Shown in pieces: positions 6,820 to 14,513 of a stretch of DNA of 16,552 nucleotides; the stretch's first letter is position 1, and the number at the start of each line of letters is the position of its first letter. The position numbers were made by a program, and so were the translations under genes. The notes under the pieces are model-generated. The model saw only the letters and a program-made list of their open reading frames with translations, had not been told where the DNA came from and searched no databases. The DNA lies in the NCBI GenBank assembly GCA_014804085.1, contig JAAVAM010000034.1, positions 196,051-212,602 on the forward strand. The letters run 5' to 3'. This DNA is from Treponema sp. Lineage in GTDB: Bacteria > Spirochaetota > Spirochaetia > Treponematales > Treponemataceae.

Positions 6820-7926
6820 ATGAAACTCAAACACCCCTCATATTACCGCGACAAAATCCGCGCGATTGACGCAAAGTTTGAGGCGCAGAAAATCGCGTTC
6901 GCGCCGCTCACGTTCCAGGCAATCCGCGCGTTCATGGAGCTGGGCTTGCTCAGGCGCGTGGACGAGGCGGGCGACGACGGCATTTCGGTGGCGCAGCTGG
7001 CGGCGGACACGGGCATCAGCGAGTATGGCGTGGGCGTACTGGCGGAAATGGCGCTCGGCATGGGCGTGGTCAAGCTGAATGAGGACGCGGAAGCGCGGGG
7101 CGAAGAAAAGCTGGTGCTGGGCAAAATCGGCTGGTTCCTGCTTGAGGACGACCTTACCCGCGTGAACTTTGACTTTACGAACGACATCTGCTACAAAGGC
7201 GCGTTCAACCTGATCGATTCCGTCAGGAACGGCAAGCCCGAAGGGCTGAAAGTCTTTGGCGAGCAGTGGACGACGGTGTACGAAGCACTCGCGACGCTCC
7301 CCGATCGCGAAAAGAAAAGCTGGTTTTCGTTCGACCATTTCTATTCGGACTGTGCGTTCCCCGAAGCACTGCCGATCGTGTACGCAAAAAAGCCCGCGCG
7401 GCTGTTCGACATCGGCGGGAACACGGCAAAATGGGCAATCGCCTCATGCGCGTACAATCCCGATGTGCGCGTAACAATCGTGGACTTGCCGGGACAGACG
7501 GCGGTGGCCTTGCAGAACGCGCGGGACGCGGGCTTTGCCGACCGCATTGATGCCGTTTCCGGGAACGTGCTGGACGCGGCGACCAAGCTGCCCGCCGGTG
7601 CGGATGCCGTGTGGATGAGCCAGTTCCTTGACTGCTTTTCGCTGCACCAGATTACCAAAATCCTGACGAAAATCCACGACAGCGTGGACGAACAGTGCGA
7701 CATCTGGGTGCTGGAGCCGCTGTGGGATATGCAGCCGTTTGAGGGCGCGGCGTATGCGTTGCAGGCAACGTCGCTCTATTTTACGTGCATCGCCAACGGC
7801 AACAGCAAGATGTACCGCTACGGCGAGCTGGTGGACGCGATTGAGCGGGCGGGATTTTCGCTCGTTGCCGCGCACCACAACCTCGGCACGAATTTCTACT
7901 CGCTGCTGAACTTCAGGAAAAAATAA
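6820..7926 (+). CDS. SAM-dependent O-methyltransferase-like protein (APE-cluster type)
   Basis: The 368 residues have a winged-helix dimerisation part (about 30-105, 'ISVAQLAADTGIS') and a Rossmann methyltransferase domain with the SAM-binding motif LFDIGGN (195-201) and VDLPGQ (221-226), the latter typical of acetylserotonin/plant-type O-methyltransferases. The open frame extends upstream to 6670, but that part overlaps the isomerase gene and has no family similarity, so the ATG at 6820 with AAGG at 6811-6814 is chosen. The classic glycine-rich loop is altered (GGNTAKWA), so activity is probable, not certain. The next two genes are a chain-length-factor-like protein and an acyltransferase; this trio recalls aryl-polyene clusters, where a methyltransferase modifies the aryl head group. 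Its stop overlaps the next start by one base (TAATG). Confidence 0.8.
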   Translation: MKLKHPSYYRDKIRAIDAKFEAQKIAFAPLTFQAIRAFMELGLLRRVDEAGDDGISVAQLAADTGISEYGVGVLAEMALGMGVVKLNEDAEARGEEKLVLGKIGWFLLEDDLTRVNFDFTNDICYKGAFNLIDSVRNGKPEGLKVFGEQWTTVYEALATLPDREKKSWFSFDHFYSDCAFPEALPIVYAKKPARLFDIGGNTAKWAIASCAYNPDVRVTIVDLPGQTAVALQNARDAGFADRIDAVSGNVLDAATKLPAGADAVWMSQFLDCFSLHQITKILTKIHDSVDEQCDIWVLEPLWDMQPFEGAAYALQATSLYFTCIANGNSKMYRYGELVDAIERAGFSLVAAHHNLGTNFYSLLNFRKK

Positions 7927-8567
7927 TGTCCGGGAATCTCTGCGTCCAGGCATTTTCGTTTTATCGGCCGCCACAAGAATCGCCGCAGGACGCGCCCAAA
8001 CTCGCTTTTGTCGATCCGCTGTTCCGGCGCAGGCTGAGCCAGATTTCGCGCATGACGATAGAAGTGGTGAGCCGGGTAAAGGACGTTGCCCCGCAGGCAA
8101 AAATCGTGTTCGCGTCGTACCGCGGGGAAATTGCGCGGCAGGTGAAAATCAACCGCGGACTGGTGGACGACTTTGCCATACTGCCCGCGCAGTTCTCGCT
8201 TTCCGTGTTCAACACGCCGCCCGCCGCCGCAACGATTGCGCTCGGCATGAAAAACGGCTACTCGGCAGTTTATCCGGCGGGACGTTCGTTCTATAATGCG
8301 TTCGTGGCGGCGGCCGCTTCCGTGCTTGCGGGCAGTGAGCCGTCCGTGATTTTTGTGTATGCGGACGAGCAGATTCCCGCCGAATACAACGCCATTCTGG
8401 ACGACGAAGAAAAACGCGCATTCCCGCTTGCCTTTGCCGCCGTACTTTCCGCGCGGCAGACGGCGGGCGGCATTCCCGTGCCGGAATCCGTGCGGACAAT
8501 GACGGCGGAACAGTTCCTGTCGTATCTTTTGGAACACGGAACGCCCGTGGCGGGAGCGGCGGCATGA
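7926..8567 (+). CDS. Beta-ketoacyl synthase chain-length-factor-like protein
   Basis: The segment PKLAFVDPLFRRRLSQISRM (about 24-43), then 'IVFASYRGEIARQ' and 'PAQFSLSVFNTPPAAATIAL', is characteristic of the small ketosynthase-like proteins (about 210-250 residues) annotated as beta-ketoacyl synthase chain length factor in aryl-polyene and flexirubin clusters. Such a partner pairs with an active ketosynthase and helps set chain length. The protein is far shorter than a full ketosynthase, and I see no Cys-His-His catalytic set. An AGGA site at 7915-7918 inside the preceding gene and the TAATG overlap indicate translational coupling. The required ketosynthase and carrier proteins are not in this window, so function depends on genes elsewhere. 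Confidence 0.82.
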   Translation: MSGNLCVQAFSFYRPPQESPQDAPKLAFVDPLFRRRLSQISRMTIEVVSRVKDVAPQAKIVFASYRGEIARQVKINRGLVDDFAILPAQFSLSVFNTPPAAATIALGMKNGYSAVYPAGRSFYNAFVAAAASVLAGSEPSVIFVYADEQIPAEYNAILDDEEKRAFPLAFAAVLSARQTAGGIPVPESVRTMTAEQFLSYLLEHGTPVAGAAA

Positions 8568-9388
8568 TGTTTGAAAATCCGCCGCCCGTGCGCAATTATC
8601 CGCTGTACTGGTGGCACGTGTTCGTCAAATGGCTGTCGTTCTTTGTGTTCGGCGTGGGGTCGGTGCTGATTTCTATCGTCGCCTTTCCGGTGCTGAAACT
8701 GCTGTTTCCTGATCCCAAACGATTCCGCACGGCGGGGCACCGCTTTATTTCGGCGGCGTTCCGCTTTTTCGTCGGCTTTATGACCGTCATCGGCTGTGCG
8801 CGGCTGACCGCGCCCGACAGAAAACGATTCCGCACCCTTTCGTCAAAAATCATCGTGGCGAACCACCCGTCGCTGCTCGACGTGGTGATGCTCATCTCGC
8901 TCGTTCCCAATGCAGACTGCATTGTCAACGCGTACCTGACCGGGAAAAATATCCTGCACATCATCGTGCGCAACCTGTACATTCCCACGTCGCTTTCCCA
9001 TGAAGAAATCATGCAAAAATGCGCGGAATCGCTGCGCGAAGGCAACAACCTGATTATCTTTCCCGAAGGCACGCGCAGCCTTCCGGGCGGACAGCACCCG
9101 TACAAAAAAGGCGCGGCGCGGATTGCGCTCATGTCGGGCTGTCCGATTCTGCCCGTGTATATGGGCGGCAACGACAAGCGCGGGCTGCGCAAGCACGACT
9201 CATGGCTTGCCTACAACACGCGCCGCCGCTACCATTATGTCGTGACCATGAAGCCGGAGATCTCGCCCGCGCCGTACCAAGATTTGCCCGCACCGGCGGC
9301 GGCAAAACGCCTGACGCAAACTATCAGCGAAACGCTTGCCGACCGTGCGAACAAAGATTCGATTGAACTTTACGACGCGTTGTGCTAG
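8564..9388 (+). CDS. PlsC-type lysophospholipid/glycerol acyltransferase
   Basis: The 274-residue protein has an N-terminal membrane region (about 17-48) and the acyltransferase motifs NHPSLLD (His101, Asp106; the HX4D catalytic motif) and FPEGTRS (166-172). This identifies the PlsC/LPLAT family, which transfers acyl groups from acyl-ACP or acyl-CoA to a lysophospholipid or related acceptor at the inner membrane. In aryl-polyene clusters such an enzyme is thought to attach the polyene chain to a lipid. It starts by a four-base overlap (ATGA) with the chain-length-factor gene, with GGGAG at 8552-8556 as ribosome site; ATG at 8567 is an alternative start. A housekeeping phosphatidate-synthesis role is the alternative; the gene context favours the polyene role. 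The pyrB promoter lies within its last codons. Confidence 0.85.
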   Translation: MMFENPPPVRNYPLYWWHVFVKWLSFFVFGVGSVLISIVAFPVLKLLFPDPKRFRTAGHRFISAAFRFFVGFMTVIGCARLTAPDRKRFRTLSSKIIVANHPSLLDVVMLISLVPNADCIVNAYLTGKNILHIIVRNLYIPTSLSHEEIMQKCAESLREGNNLIIFPEGTRSLPGGQHPYKKGAARIALMSGCPILPVYMGGNDKRGLRKHDSWLAYNTRRRYHYVVTMKPEISPAPYQDLPAPAAAKRLTQTISETLADRANKDSIELYDALC

Positions 9389-9391
9389 AAT
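9363..9391 (+). promoter_or_regulatory. Promoter of pyrBIC, leaderless
   Basis: -35 TTGAAC (9363-9368), a 17-base spacer and an extended -10 TGC-TAGAAT (hexamer 9386-9391) lie at the end of the acyltransferase gene, the -10 including its stop codon. The ATG of pyrB is seven bases after the -10, which is where transcription should begin, so the mRNA would have no leader. No ribosome site is present. Confidence 0.6.
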
Positions 9392-9397
9392 ATCGCC

Positions 9398-10318
9398 ATG
9401 TTGGAAGGTCGTCATCTAATCAAGCCGAGTGACTTAACCGTGGGCGAAATCGACGAGATATGCGCACTGGCTGAACAAATTATTGTTAATACTGCTGATT
9501 TTCAGGACGTGTGTCGCGGGAAAATTCTTGCGACACTTTTTTTTGAGCCGAGCACACGCACGCGGCTTTCGTTTGAGGCGGCAATGCTACATTTGGGCGG
9601 CGCGGTGGAAGGATTCGCCGATGCCAATTCCTCCTCCTCCACAAAGGGCGAAAGCATGGCGGACACGATCCGCGTCGTCAGCTCTTACGTTGATGTGATT
9701 GCCATGCGCTCCCCAAAAGAAGGCGCGGCGTTCCTCGCCTCAAAGTACAGCGACGTGCCCGTCATCAACGCAGGCGACGGCGGGCATTTCCACCCCACGC
9801 AGACGCTCACCGACATGCTGACTATCCGCGCGTTGCAGGGCGGCTTTGAGGGACACACGATCGGTTTCTGCGGCGACCTCAAATTCGGGCGGACGGTACA
9901 CAGCCTTGCGGAGGCGATGAGCCGCTACCCGCGCAACCAGTTCATCTTCATCAGCCCGCAGGAACTGCAAGTACCCGAATACATCACGCAGATGCTCGAC
10001 GAGGCGGGCATCCGCTACACGACGGCGGAGCGGCTCGAAAGCGTCATCGGCGACCTTGACATTCTGTACATGACGCGCGTGCAGAAAGAACGCTTCTTCA
10101 ACGAGCAGGACTATGTACGCCTCAAGGACAGCTACATTCTGGACAAGGCGAAAATGCGGCAGGCAAAGCCCAACATGATCGTGCTGCACCCGCTGCCGCG
10201 CGTCAACGAGATTGCGCCCGAAGTGGACGACGACCCGCGCGCGGCATATTTCAAGCAGGTCAAATACGGCATGTTCGTGCGCATGGCGCTGATCGCAAAA
10301 CTGACAGGGGTGCTGTAA
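9398..10318 (+). CDS. pyrB: Aspartate carbamoyltransferase, catalytic subunit
   Basis: The carbamoyl-phosphate site [12 protein letters not shown] (48-59), the 80s-loop residues around SSSTKGES (Lys83), HPTQ (132-135) and HPLPR (264-268) are all present; the 306-residue length matches the family. The enzyme condenses carbamoyl phosphate with aspartate, the committed step of UMP synthesis. A downstream pyrI gene means this is the catalytic chain of an allosteric ATCase holoenzyme of the E. coli kind. There is no Shine-Dalgarno sequence at 9398; start choice rests on the protein beginning ([14 protein letters not shown]) and the leaderless promoter. A run of eight T (9537-9544) encodes part of the active-site Leu-Phe-Phe. 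The stop overlaps the pyrI start (TAATG). Confidence 0.97.
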   Translation: MLEGRHLIKPSDLTVGEIDEICALAEQIIVNTADFQDVCRGKILATLFFEPSTRTRLSFEAAMLHLGGAVEGFADANSSSSTKGESMADTIRVVSSYVDVIAMRSPKEGAAFLASKYSDVPVINAGDGGHFHPTQTLTDMLTIRALQGGFEGHTIGFCGDLKFGRTVHSLAEAMSRYPRNQFIFISPQELQVPEYITQMLDEAGIRYTTAERLESVIGDLDILYMTRVQKERFFNEQDYVRLKDSYILDKAKMRQAKPNMIVLHPLPRVNEIAPEVDDDPRAAYFKQVKYGMFVRMALIAKLTGVL

Positions 10319-10755
10319 TGCTGAACGTCGATACGATAAAGAACGGACTGGTCATCGACCACATCAAGGCGGGCTACGGCTCGCAGATTTTTCACTGGCT
10401 CGGCCTGGACAAAGCGCATTTTACGAGCGCGCTCATTATGAACGTTCCGTCAAAGACAAGCGGGCGCAAGGACATCATCAAAATCGACAACATCATCAAC
10501 ATCGATTATTCCGTGCTCGGCTACATCGACCCAAACATCACCGTGAACATCATTCAGGACGAAAAAATCATCCGCAAGATAAAGATGAAACTGCCCGACC
10601 GCGTGGAAAAAGTCATCCGCTGCAAGAACCCGCGCTGCATTACGGCAACCGAACAGTACGTCGCGCACGTGTTCAAGCTGGCAAACCGGCAGCAGGCGCA
10701 GTACCGCTGCGAATACTGCGACGCGCTCTACAGCGCAGGCACGATCGAGGGCTGA
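10318..10755 (+). CDS. pyrI: Aspartate carbamoyltransferase, regulatory subunit
   Basis: The N-terminal allosteric domain is visible ('VDTIKNGLVIDHIKAGYG', then 'NVPSKTSGRKDIIKI'), as is the zinc domain with the four cysteines in CX4C (102, 107) and CX2C (131, 134) spacing, which fastens the regulatory to the catalytic chain. In the family, CTP/UTP and ATP bind the N-terminal domain to inhibit or stimulate the enzyme. The length of 145 is close to the usual 150. It is translationally coupled to pyrB and has an AGGGG site at 10306-10310. All key residues look intact, so nucleotide feedback control is expected. Confidence 0.96.
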   Translation: MLNVDTIKNGLVIDHIKAGYGSQIFHWLGLDKAHFTSALIMNVPSKTSGRKDIIKIDNIINIDYSVLGYIDPNITVNIIQDEKIIRKIKMKLPDRVEKVIRCKNPRCITATEQYVAHVFKLANRQQAQYRCEYCDALYSAGTIEG

Positions 10756-10756
10756 C

Positions 10757-12175
10757 ATGGCAGCGAACCTGATCGTCTACAACGCACATCTTGTGGACAG
10801 CCACACGGACAGTCCCGGCGCACTTGCCGTCTCCGGCGGAACAATCCGCGCCGTATTCCTCGGCGACTGCACGGACGAACCGGCAGCACGGCGGCTCGCG
10901 GCGGCTACGTTCGGCGGCGACGAGACCGACTGCCTTGACGCGCACGGGCTGACGCTCATGCCCGCCTTTGTGGACATGCACGTGCATTTCCGCTACCCCG
11001 GGCAGACGCAGAAAGAAGACCTTGACAGCGGGCTGAACGCGGCGGCGGCGGGCGGATTCGGCACGGTTGTCCTCATGCCAAACACCACGCCCGTCGTCTC
11101 CACCCGGCGCATGGCGCAGGACATCATGCAGGAAGCGAACGCCAAAGGCAAAGCCCGCGTGTTCCAGACCGTCAGCATTACCAAAGACTTTGCCGGAGCG
11201 GACACCACGGAACTCGACCCGCTCGACGCGTCGGCCGTTCCCGTGATTACCGAGGACGGACACGACGTGGCATCCGCCGCCGTCATGCGCGACGGCATGC
11301 AGAAAGCGGGCGAACGCGGCATCATCGTCAGCTGCCACTGCGAGGATGTCGCGCTCGCACAGGCAGCCCGACCGTTCCGTCTGCGCGCGCTCGCCCTGAT
11401 GAAACAGCACGGCATTCCTGCCGACCGCTACGATATTCCCACCCTAAATGTGAGCGCGACTGTCAACGCAGAAATCGACGAAAACCTGACGGCAGCAAAC
11501 CGCCTGCTCGCGCTTGCCGAAGACACGGCGACCGAACGCAACATCGCCATTGCGCAGGACGCGCGCTGCCATATCCACATCGCGCACTGTAGCACTGCCG
11601 CCAGCATAGCCGCCGTGCGCCGGGCAAAACAATTGCTCGCCGCCGGAACGACCCCCGCAGGCTTTGCGATAAGCGCGGAAGTCACGCCGCACCACCTGAG
11701 CCTGACCGGCACGGAATCCCCGCTCCTGCGCGCGCTCGTCAACCCGCCGCTGCGCAGCGAAACCGACCGCCGCGCGCTCATCGACGCAATCAAAGACGGC
11801 ACGGTTGATGTCATCTCCACCGACCACGCGCCGCACACCGCCGCAGACAAAGCGGACGGCAGCCCCGGCTTTACGGGCTTGGAAACTGCGTTCGCCGTCT
11901 GCAACACCGTACTGGTACAAACCGAAGGGCTTCCCCTCACCGCCCTTTCCCGCCTGATGAGCGACGCGCCCGCCCGCCTGCTCAACCTGTGCGCCGGCCG
12001 CCTCCAAACCGGCTACGCCGCCGACTTCGTACTCGTTGACCCGCACGAACCCTGGACCGTAGACAGCACACGCTTTGTGAGCAAAGGCAAATCCACCCCG
12101 CAAAACGGCACAAAACTGACCGGCCGCATACACGCCACATTCCACGCCGGAAAAAAGGTATTCGGGCAGCTGTAA
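10757..12175 (+). CDS. pyrC: Dihydroorotase (class I)
   Basis: The metal-binding motif DMHVHFRYPG (His75, His77), Asp167 in ITEDG, His194 in HCED, His277 in HIAHC and the DHAPH motif (Asp356) give the full amidohydrolase metal set of class I bacterial dihydroorotases; the length of 472 is slightly long for the class. It cyclises carbamoyl aspartate to dihydroorotate, the step after PyrBI. GAGGG at 10747-10751 is a good ribosome site and only one base separates it from the pyrI stop, so the three pyr genes form an operon. Hydantoinase or allantoinase are similar enzymes, but the position after pyrBI makes dihydroorotase nearly certain. Later pathway genes (pyrD, pyrE, pyrF) are not in this window. 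Confidence 0.95.
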   Translation: MAANLIVYNAHLVDSHTDSPGALAVSGGTIRAVFLGDCTDEPAARRLAAATFGGDETDCLDAHGLTLMPAFVDMHVHFRYPGQTQKEDLDSGLNAAAAGGFGTVVLMPNTTPVVSTRRMAQDIMQEANAKGKARVFQTVSITKDFAGADTTELDPLDASAVPVITEDGHDVASAAVMRDGMQKAGERGIIVSCHCEDVALAQAARPFRLRALALMKQHGIPADRYDIPTLNVSATVNAEIDENLTAANRLLALAEDTATERNIAIAQDARCHIHIAHCSTAASIAAVRRAKQLLAAGTTPAGFAISAEVTPHHLSLTGTESPLLRALVNPPLRSETDRRALIDAIKDGTVDVISTDHAPHTAADKADGSPGFTGLETAFAVCNTVLVQTEGLPLTALSRLMSDAPARLLNLCAGRLQTGYAADFVLVDPHEPWTVDSTRFVSKGKSTPQNGTKLTGRIHATFHAGKKVFGQL

Positions 12176-12279
12176 GACTGGCGGACGGCACGGTGTTTTA
12201 ACCGCAAAAACAGCATATTTCATACGCACAAAACAAAATAGGTACGCCGAAAAACATATTGAAACACGCGATACCGCAC

Positions 12280-12306
12280 AAGAACGATAATTCTTCCTGT
12301 TTTTTT
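12280..12306 (+). terminator. Weak possible terminator after pyrC
   Basis: AAGAA (12280-12284) and TTCTT (12291-12295) form a short AT-only stem, followed after four bases by seven T (12300-12306). The stem is too weak to trust alone. The rest of 12176-12316 shows no gene or clear structure. Confidence 0.25.
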
Positions 12307-12316
12307 CCACAAGGTC

Positions 12317-12346
12317 TTGACAAACACTAAATGGGGGGGGTAAACT
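12317..12346 (+). promoter_or_regulatory. Promoter of the 12377 lipoprotein with G8 in the spacer
   Basis: A perfect -35 TTGACA (12317-12322) and a -10 TAAACT (12341-12346) are 18 bases apart. Eight consecutive G (12333-12340) fill the end of the spacer and touch the -10. Gain or loss of one G would change the spacing to 19 or 17 and should alter promoter strength, as known for poly-G tracts at Treponema pallidum surface-protein promoters. Confidence 0.65.
12333..12340 (+). repeat. Homopolymeric G8 tract
   Basis: Eight G in a row lie directly upstream of the -10 hexamer. Such tracts are slippage-prone during replication. It is the longest G run in the window. Confidence 0.95.
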
Positions 12347-12376
12347 GACCTATCTTTTTTTCTAAGGAGTGCTTAT

Positions 12377-14497
12377 ATGAAAAAACTAGCACAATGCGCG
12401 GTTCTGCTTGCGTTCGCCCTGGCGTTCGTCGGCTGTAACACCCAAGATGAAAAGTCGGAAAGCTTGCAAGACGCGCTGAATGACGGCGGAACGGTCGATC
12501 TTGACGAGTATGATGACTTTTCAAGTTCCAAGACGTACACCATCAGCAAGGACACGACCATCAAGGGAAGTGCAGACGGCGTAAATTTTACCGTCGCCAA
12601 TGGTGCTAACGTAACATTTAACAATACGGGAAATATTGGAAAAGTTACGGTAAAAAGCAGTGGTTCAAAAATTACCCTGCAAGGTGAAAATGTTGCGGTT
12701 GCAACAGTGGCGGCATTTGCAAACTGTACGATTTCTTCAACTAGCGATACGAATTCTGTCGGAAACGTTGTTGTTGGGGAAAATGTAACCAACCTTAAAC
12801 TCGAGGAAAAAACGAAAGTAGAAAACCTCGCTTTGGGAAGCGATACGGCAACGCCGGTTATTACCGTATCTAAGGACGTAACAATTAAAAAGGCAGATAC
12901 GGCAGCAACGAATGCCCTCAAAACACCTGACGGAAAACCTGCAAACGATCAAGTCAAAGGAACGCTTACCGAAGATGAAAAGACCGATTTGAAGGGCGAA
13001 CTTGAAGAATCTCCCAGCGAAAACTTCATCACAAAGAAAGAAGATTTGATCAAATGCGTGAAAAACATCATCAAGAAATACTATGACTTTGCCAACAAAG
13101 TCGATGAAATGAATTCACGCGCAGTAGTGGCAACAGCGTCAAAAGACGATATTTCAAAGCAATTGATAGATGCCTTTAATGCTGTATACAAGCCGTTCCA
13201 TGACGACGAGGAATTGGCCAAAAGTTTTATCAAATTGTTCACGGGAGCGGGCGCGACCAAGAATATTAACTTTGAAGGCAAAGTTGACCTTAAAAACGTC
13301 GGCGTGAATAACGGGCTTGACGCTTTCATTGAGTTTGCCAACTATGCACAGGATTATTTCCCCAGCGACGATGATGATGACTACTACGAATCTGGGTATA
13401 ACACCGCCGTTAAAAAGGCTTCTGATTCTGAAAAAATTACTAGGGAATCATGGTTCGGCAGCAACTACAAGACCGTAAATGCGTTCCTTGACGTTGCGGA
13501 CAAATACGCGTCCGTTCCTAGGTTGTATCTGCTTGGAAAACTCAAAGTCAATGCTGATGCCAAAGGCACTGCGGAGTACGCTTCTGCCACCGCAAAAGCT
13601 GACATTCAGATAGAAGCGACCAAAATCAACACCATGATTCCCGAACTGTTCAAGGTGTACAGTAATAAAGTCGAAACGATAAAGTATCCTTCATCTGCAA
13701 ATCTCCCGGTAACAGCAATCAAGCCGTTTATCAATGTTGACGCAAATGTCGTCCTGACAAAAAATCAGTACGATGACTTTGTACAGAAATGCAAAGATAT
13801 GCCGGGGTGGGAAGATGAGCCGGAATGGGATTTCCAGTATGATGTGTATTGTCCAAAATACCCAGAGCATCCGTTTACTTATCCTGAGTTTGACTGGAGC
13901 AATTATACGCCAGAAGCATACGAACAGTGGCAGAACGACAGAAATGCAAAAAGACAAGAATTTGAAGAAGCTCATCCCGATGTTATGGAAGAATATTACC
14001 AAGCACTGAATCAATATTACGAAGAATCTAATGCATTTGATTGGAAGGAATACTATCAGAAAAGAGATGAAGCATATTACGAATACGACAAAAAATGGGA
14101 TGCCGAATGGGACGCATGGTATGAGCAACACAGAAGAGAAATAAAAGACTACTTCTTGACTGTAAAATATCCAAGCAATGCATGCTCATGCAAGATTAAC
14201 GTTGGTGTTTCTACCACCGTTACAAGCACTGCGACTGTGCCGGGCGGCATTATTACGCTCTCGCTTGAAGGTAATTATACAGACCCCGGAAAGGTTATCG
14301 CGTTCATGATGGGAGAAGGTCCGATGGGGTCAGACTACAAAGAAATCTTGCAAGAACTGGAAAAAGACTACGGCATCGTTCCGACGGTCACCGTCACCAA
14401 CAACAACGGCAAGCAGACGCTCAAGTTGTCCGGCCTCAACGAAATTCTCGACATCATCACGGACATCGTAGAGAATATCGGCGACATCATCCAGTAA
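12377..14497 (+). CDS. Large surface lipoprotein, 706 aa, function unknown
   Basis: The signal peptide ends in the lipobox FVGC (Cys20). Residues about 40-175 are a run of short beta strands rich in Val, Thr, Asn and Gly ('TISKDTTIKGSADG', 'VTVKSSGSKITLQG'), resembling a right-handed beta-helix. A helical part (215-330) follows, then an Asp run at about 331-335. Residues about 462-593 are very different: charged and aromatic, with eight Trp and about eighteen Tyr by my count. The C-terminal part returns to beta strands (595-635) and ends in a Leu/Ile-rich helix. AAGGAG at 12364-12369 is a strong ribosome site. The next gene starts 16 bases downstream, so the pair is an operon. I do not recognise the family; a phase-variable surface protein is the best guess. 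Confidence 0.7.
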   Translation: MKKLAQCAVLLAFALAFVGCNTQDEKSESLQDALNDGGTVDLDEYDDFSSSKTYTISKDTTIKGSADGVNFTVANGANVTFNNTGNIGKVTVKSSGSKITLQGENVAVATVAAFANCTISSTSDTNSVGNVVVGENVTNLKLEEKTKVENLALGSDTATPVITVSKDVTIKKADTAATNALKTPDGKPANDQVKGTLTEDEKTDLKGELEESPSENFITKKEDLIKCVKNIIKKYYDFANKVDEMNSRAVVATASKDDISKQLIDAFNAVYKPFHDDEELAKSFIKLFTGAGATKNINFEGKVDLKNVGVNNGLDAFIEFANYAQDYFPSDDDDDYYESGYNTAVKKASDSEKITRESWFGSNYKTVNAFLDVADKYASVPRLYLLGKLKVNADAKGTAEYASATAKADIQIEATKINTMIPELFKVYSNKVETIKYPSSANLPVTAIKPFINVDANVVLTKNQYDDFVQKCKDMPGWEDEPEWDFQYDVYCPKYPEHPFTYPEFDWSNYTPEAYEQWQNDRNAKRQEFEEAHPDVMEEYYQALNQYYEESNAFDWKEYYQKRDEAYYEYDKKWDAEWDAWYEQHRREIKDYFLTVKYPSNACSCKINVGVSTTVTSTATVPGGIITLSLEGNYTDPGKVIAFMMGEGPMGSDYKEILQELEKDYGIVPTVTVTNNNGKQTLKLSGLNEILDIITDIVENIGDIIQ

Positions 14498-14513
14498 GGC
14501 GGACTGCGCAGGG

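Noticed and set aside
6036..6830. Minus-strand open frame of 264 codons opposite the isomerase gene
   Set aside because: The antisense of the RpiB-like gene explains it; no ribosome site or domain is seen.
7896..8537. Minus-strand open frame of 213 codons opposite the chain-length-factor gene
   Set aside because: The plus-strand frame has recognisable family motifs and translational coupling; the antisense product is Arg/His rich without any domain pattern.
11444..12310. Long minus-strand open frame (288 codons) opposite pyrC
   Set aside because: It lies antisense to a motif-complete dihydroorotase; its composition (Arg, Val, Gly, Ala rich) is the mirror of GC-rich codons and shows no family motif.
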